37,521 nucleotides of DNA, from IMG/VR virus record IMGVR_UViG_3300042876_001009, positions 1-37,521 of that record, one strand, 5' to 3'. The position numbers were made by a program, and so were the translations under genes. The notes under the pieces were generated by a model. It was not told the DNA's origin, made no database searches, and saw nothing but the letters and a program-made list of their open reading frames with translations. Source of the DNA: a virus. How positions within the stretch are numbered: position 1 is the stretch's first letter; each line of letters opens with the position of its first letter. Below are positions 37,290 to 37,521 of the stretch, in pieces.

Positions 37290-37521
37290 GTTGCGGCGCT
37301 CGTGCACATGATGCACGACCTCGATCACATAGTCGATGTGGCTCTGCGTGTACACGCGGCGCGGAATCGCGAGGCGCACCAGCTCCATCGCGGGTGCGAT
37401 GTAGCTTCCGTCCTCCGCGGTGCGGCCGAACATGACTCCGCCGATCTCGACGGCGCGGACGCCGCCATCCTCATACAGGGCGCATGTGATCGCCTGCGCG
37501 GGGAAATGCTCGCCGGGGATG
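37290..37521 (-). pseudogene. Host tryptophanase / tyrosine phenol-lyase family gene, interrupted by the prophage
   Basis: Read on the minus strand from the window edge, the frame gives PGEHFPAQAITCALYEDGGV, RAVEIGGVMFGR and ELVRLAIPRRVYTQSHIDYV, ending VVHHVHERRN. This matches the C-terminal part of the tryptophanase/tyrosine phenol-lyase family, PLP enzymes that split aromatic amino acids. The family normally continues for about 25-30 more residues to a HFTA-type end. Here the frame runs instead into phage DNA and stops near 37116, adding about 58 foreign residues. The enzyme is therefore probably inactivated in this lysogen. The N-terminal part lies beyond the window. Confidence 0.8.

Noticed and set aside
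1-37521. tRNA or rRNA genes
   Set aside because: No cloverleaf with a CCA-adjacent acceptor stem or rRNA-like sequence was noticed on reading either strand.

Overview
This window is most of a Mu-like transposable prophage in a GC-rich bacterium. It runs from just behind the transposition genes to the phage right end, which sits inside a host beta-eliminating lyase gene (tryptophanase or tyrosine phenol-lyase type, minus strand). The phage assignment rests on GemA/gp16, Gam, a Mor-family activator, gp28-type terminase, DUF935 portal, gpF, gpG, gpI protease, gp36 and gp37 homologues, and on a right end carrying repeated transposase-site-like motifs and finishing in CA. The host cannot be named. 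GC content is high, GGAG-type ribosome sites are common, and several products carry Sec signal peptides, so a Gram-negative-type bacterium is likely but not proven.

Layout. (1) 1-5531, plus strand: early operon of small overlapping genes, from GemA through Gam to Mor, including three membrane micropeptides of 34-40 aa. (2) 5537-6050: a putative promoter, a compact multi-hairpin RNA closed by a 19-bp stem, an intrinsic terminator and a 61-aa membrane protein. The order resembles a riboswitch or attenuator leader. (3) 6018-9222: an accessory island between two nearly identical terminators. It holds a minus-strand hypothetical gene, a divergent promoter embedded in a 16-bp inverted repeat, a truncated IS1595-type zinc-ribbon/HTH protein, a beta-class DNA methyltransferase, an MvaI/BcnI-type endonuclease and a small restriction-associated protein. 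(4) 9295-16229, minus strand: packaging and head module (DUF2730-like, coiled coil, TerS, TerL, portal, gpF, a zinc-peptidase-like protein, gpG). Inverting this block restores the Mu gene order. (5) 16570-20291, plus strand: protease with nested scaffold, lambda D-like decoration protein, lambda E-like major capsid protein, gp36, gp37. (6) 20288-27153: lysis and envelope region with a holin-like protein, a CHAP endolysin and four consecutive genes with signal peptides, two of which have phage-fibre motifs. (7) 27249-36302: tail module ending in a tail assembly chaperone with a canonical -1 slippery heptamer, and a 1388-aa tape measure. No contractile sheath gene was recognised. (8) 36365-37129: a D12-class adenine methylase beside the phage right end, the place Mu gives to mom. 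(9) 37290-37521: the interrupted host lyase gene.

How it works together. Mor at the end of the early operon probably switches on later transcription. The 340-bp gap between the divergent head modules (16230-16569) is the natural place for a bidirectional late promoter. The restriction island and the terminal adenine methylase probably act in competition with other phages and in protecting phage DNA. All assignments come from reading the sequence; no database search was run.
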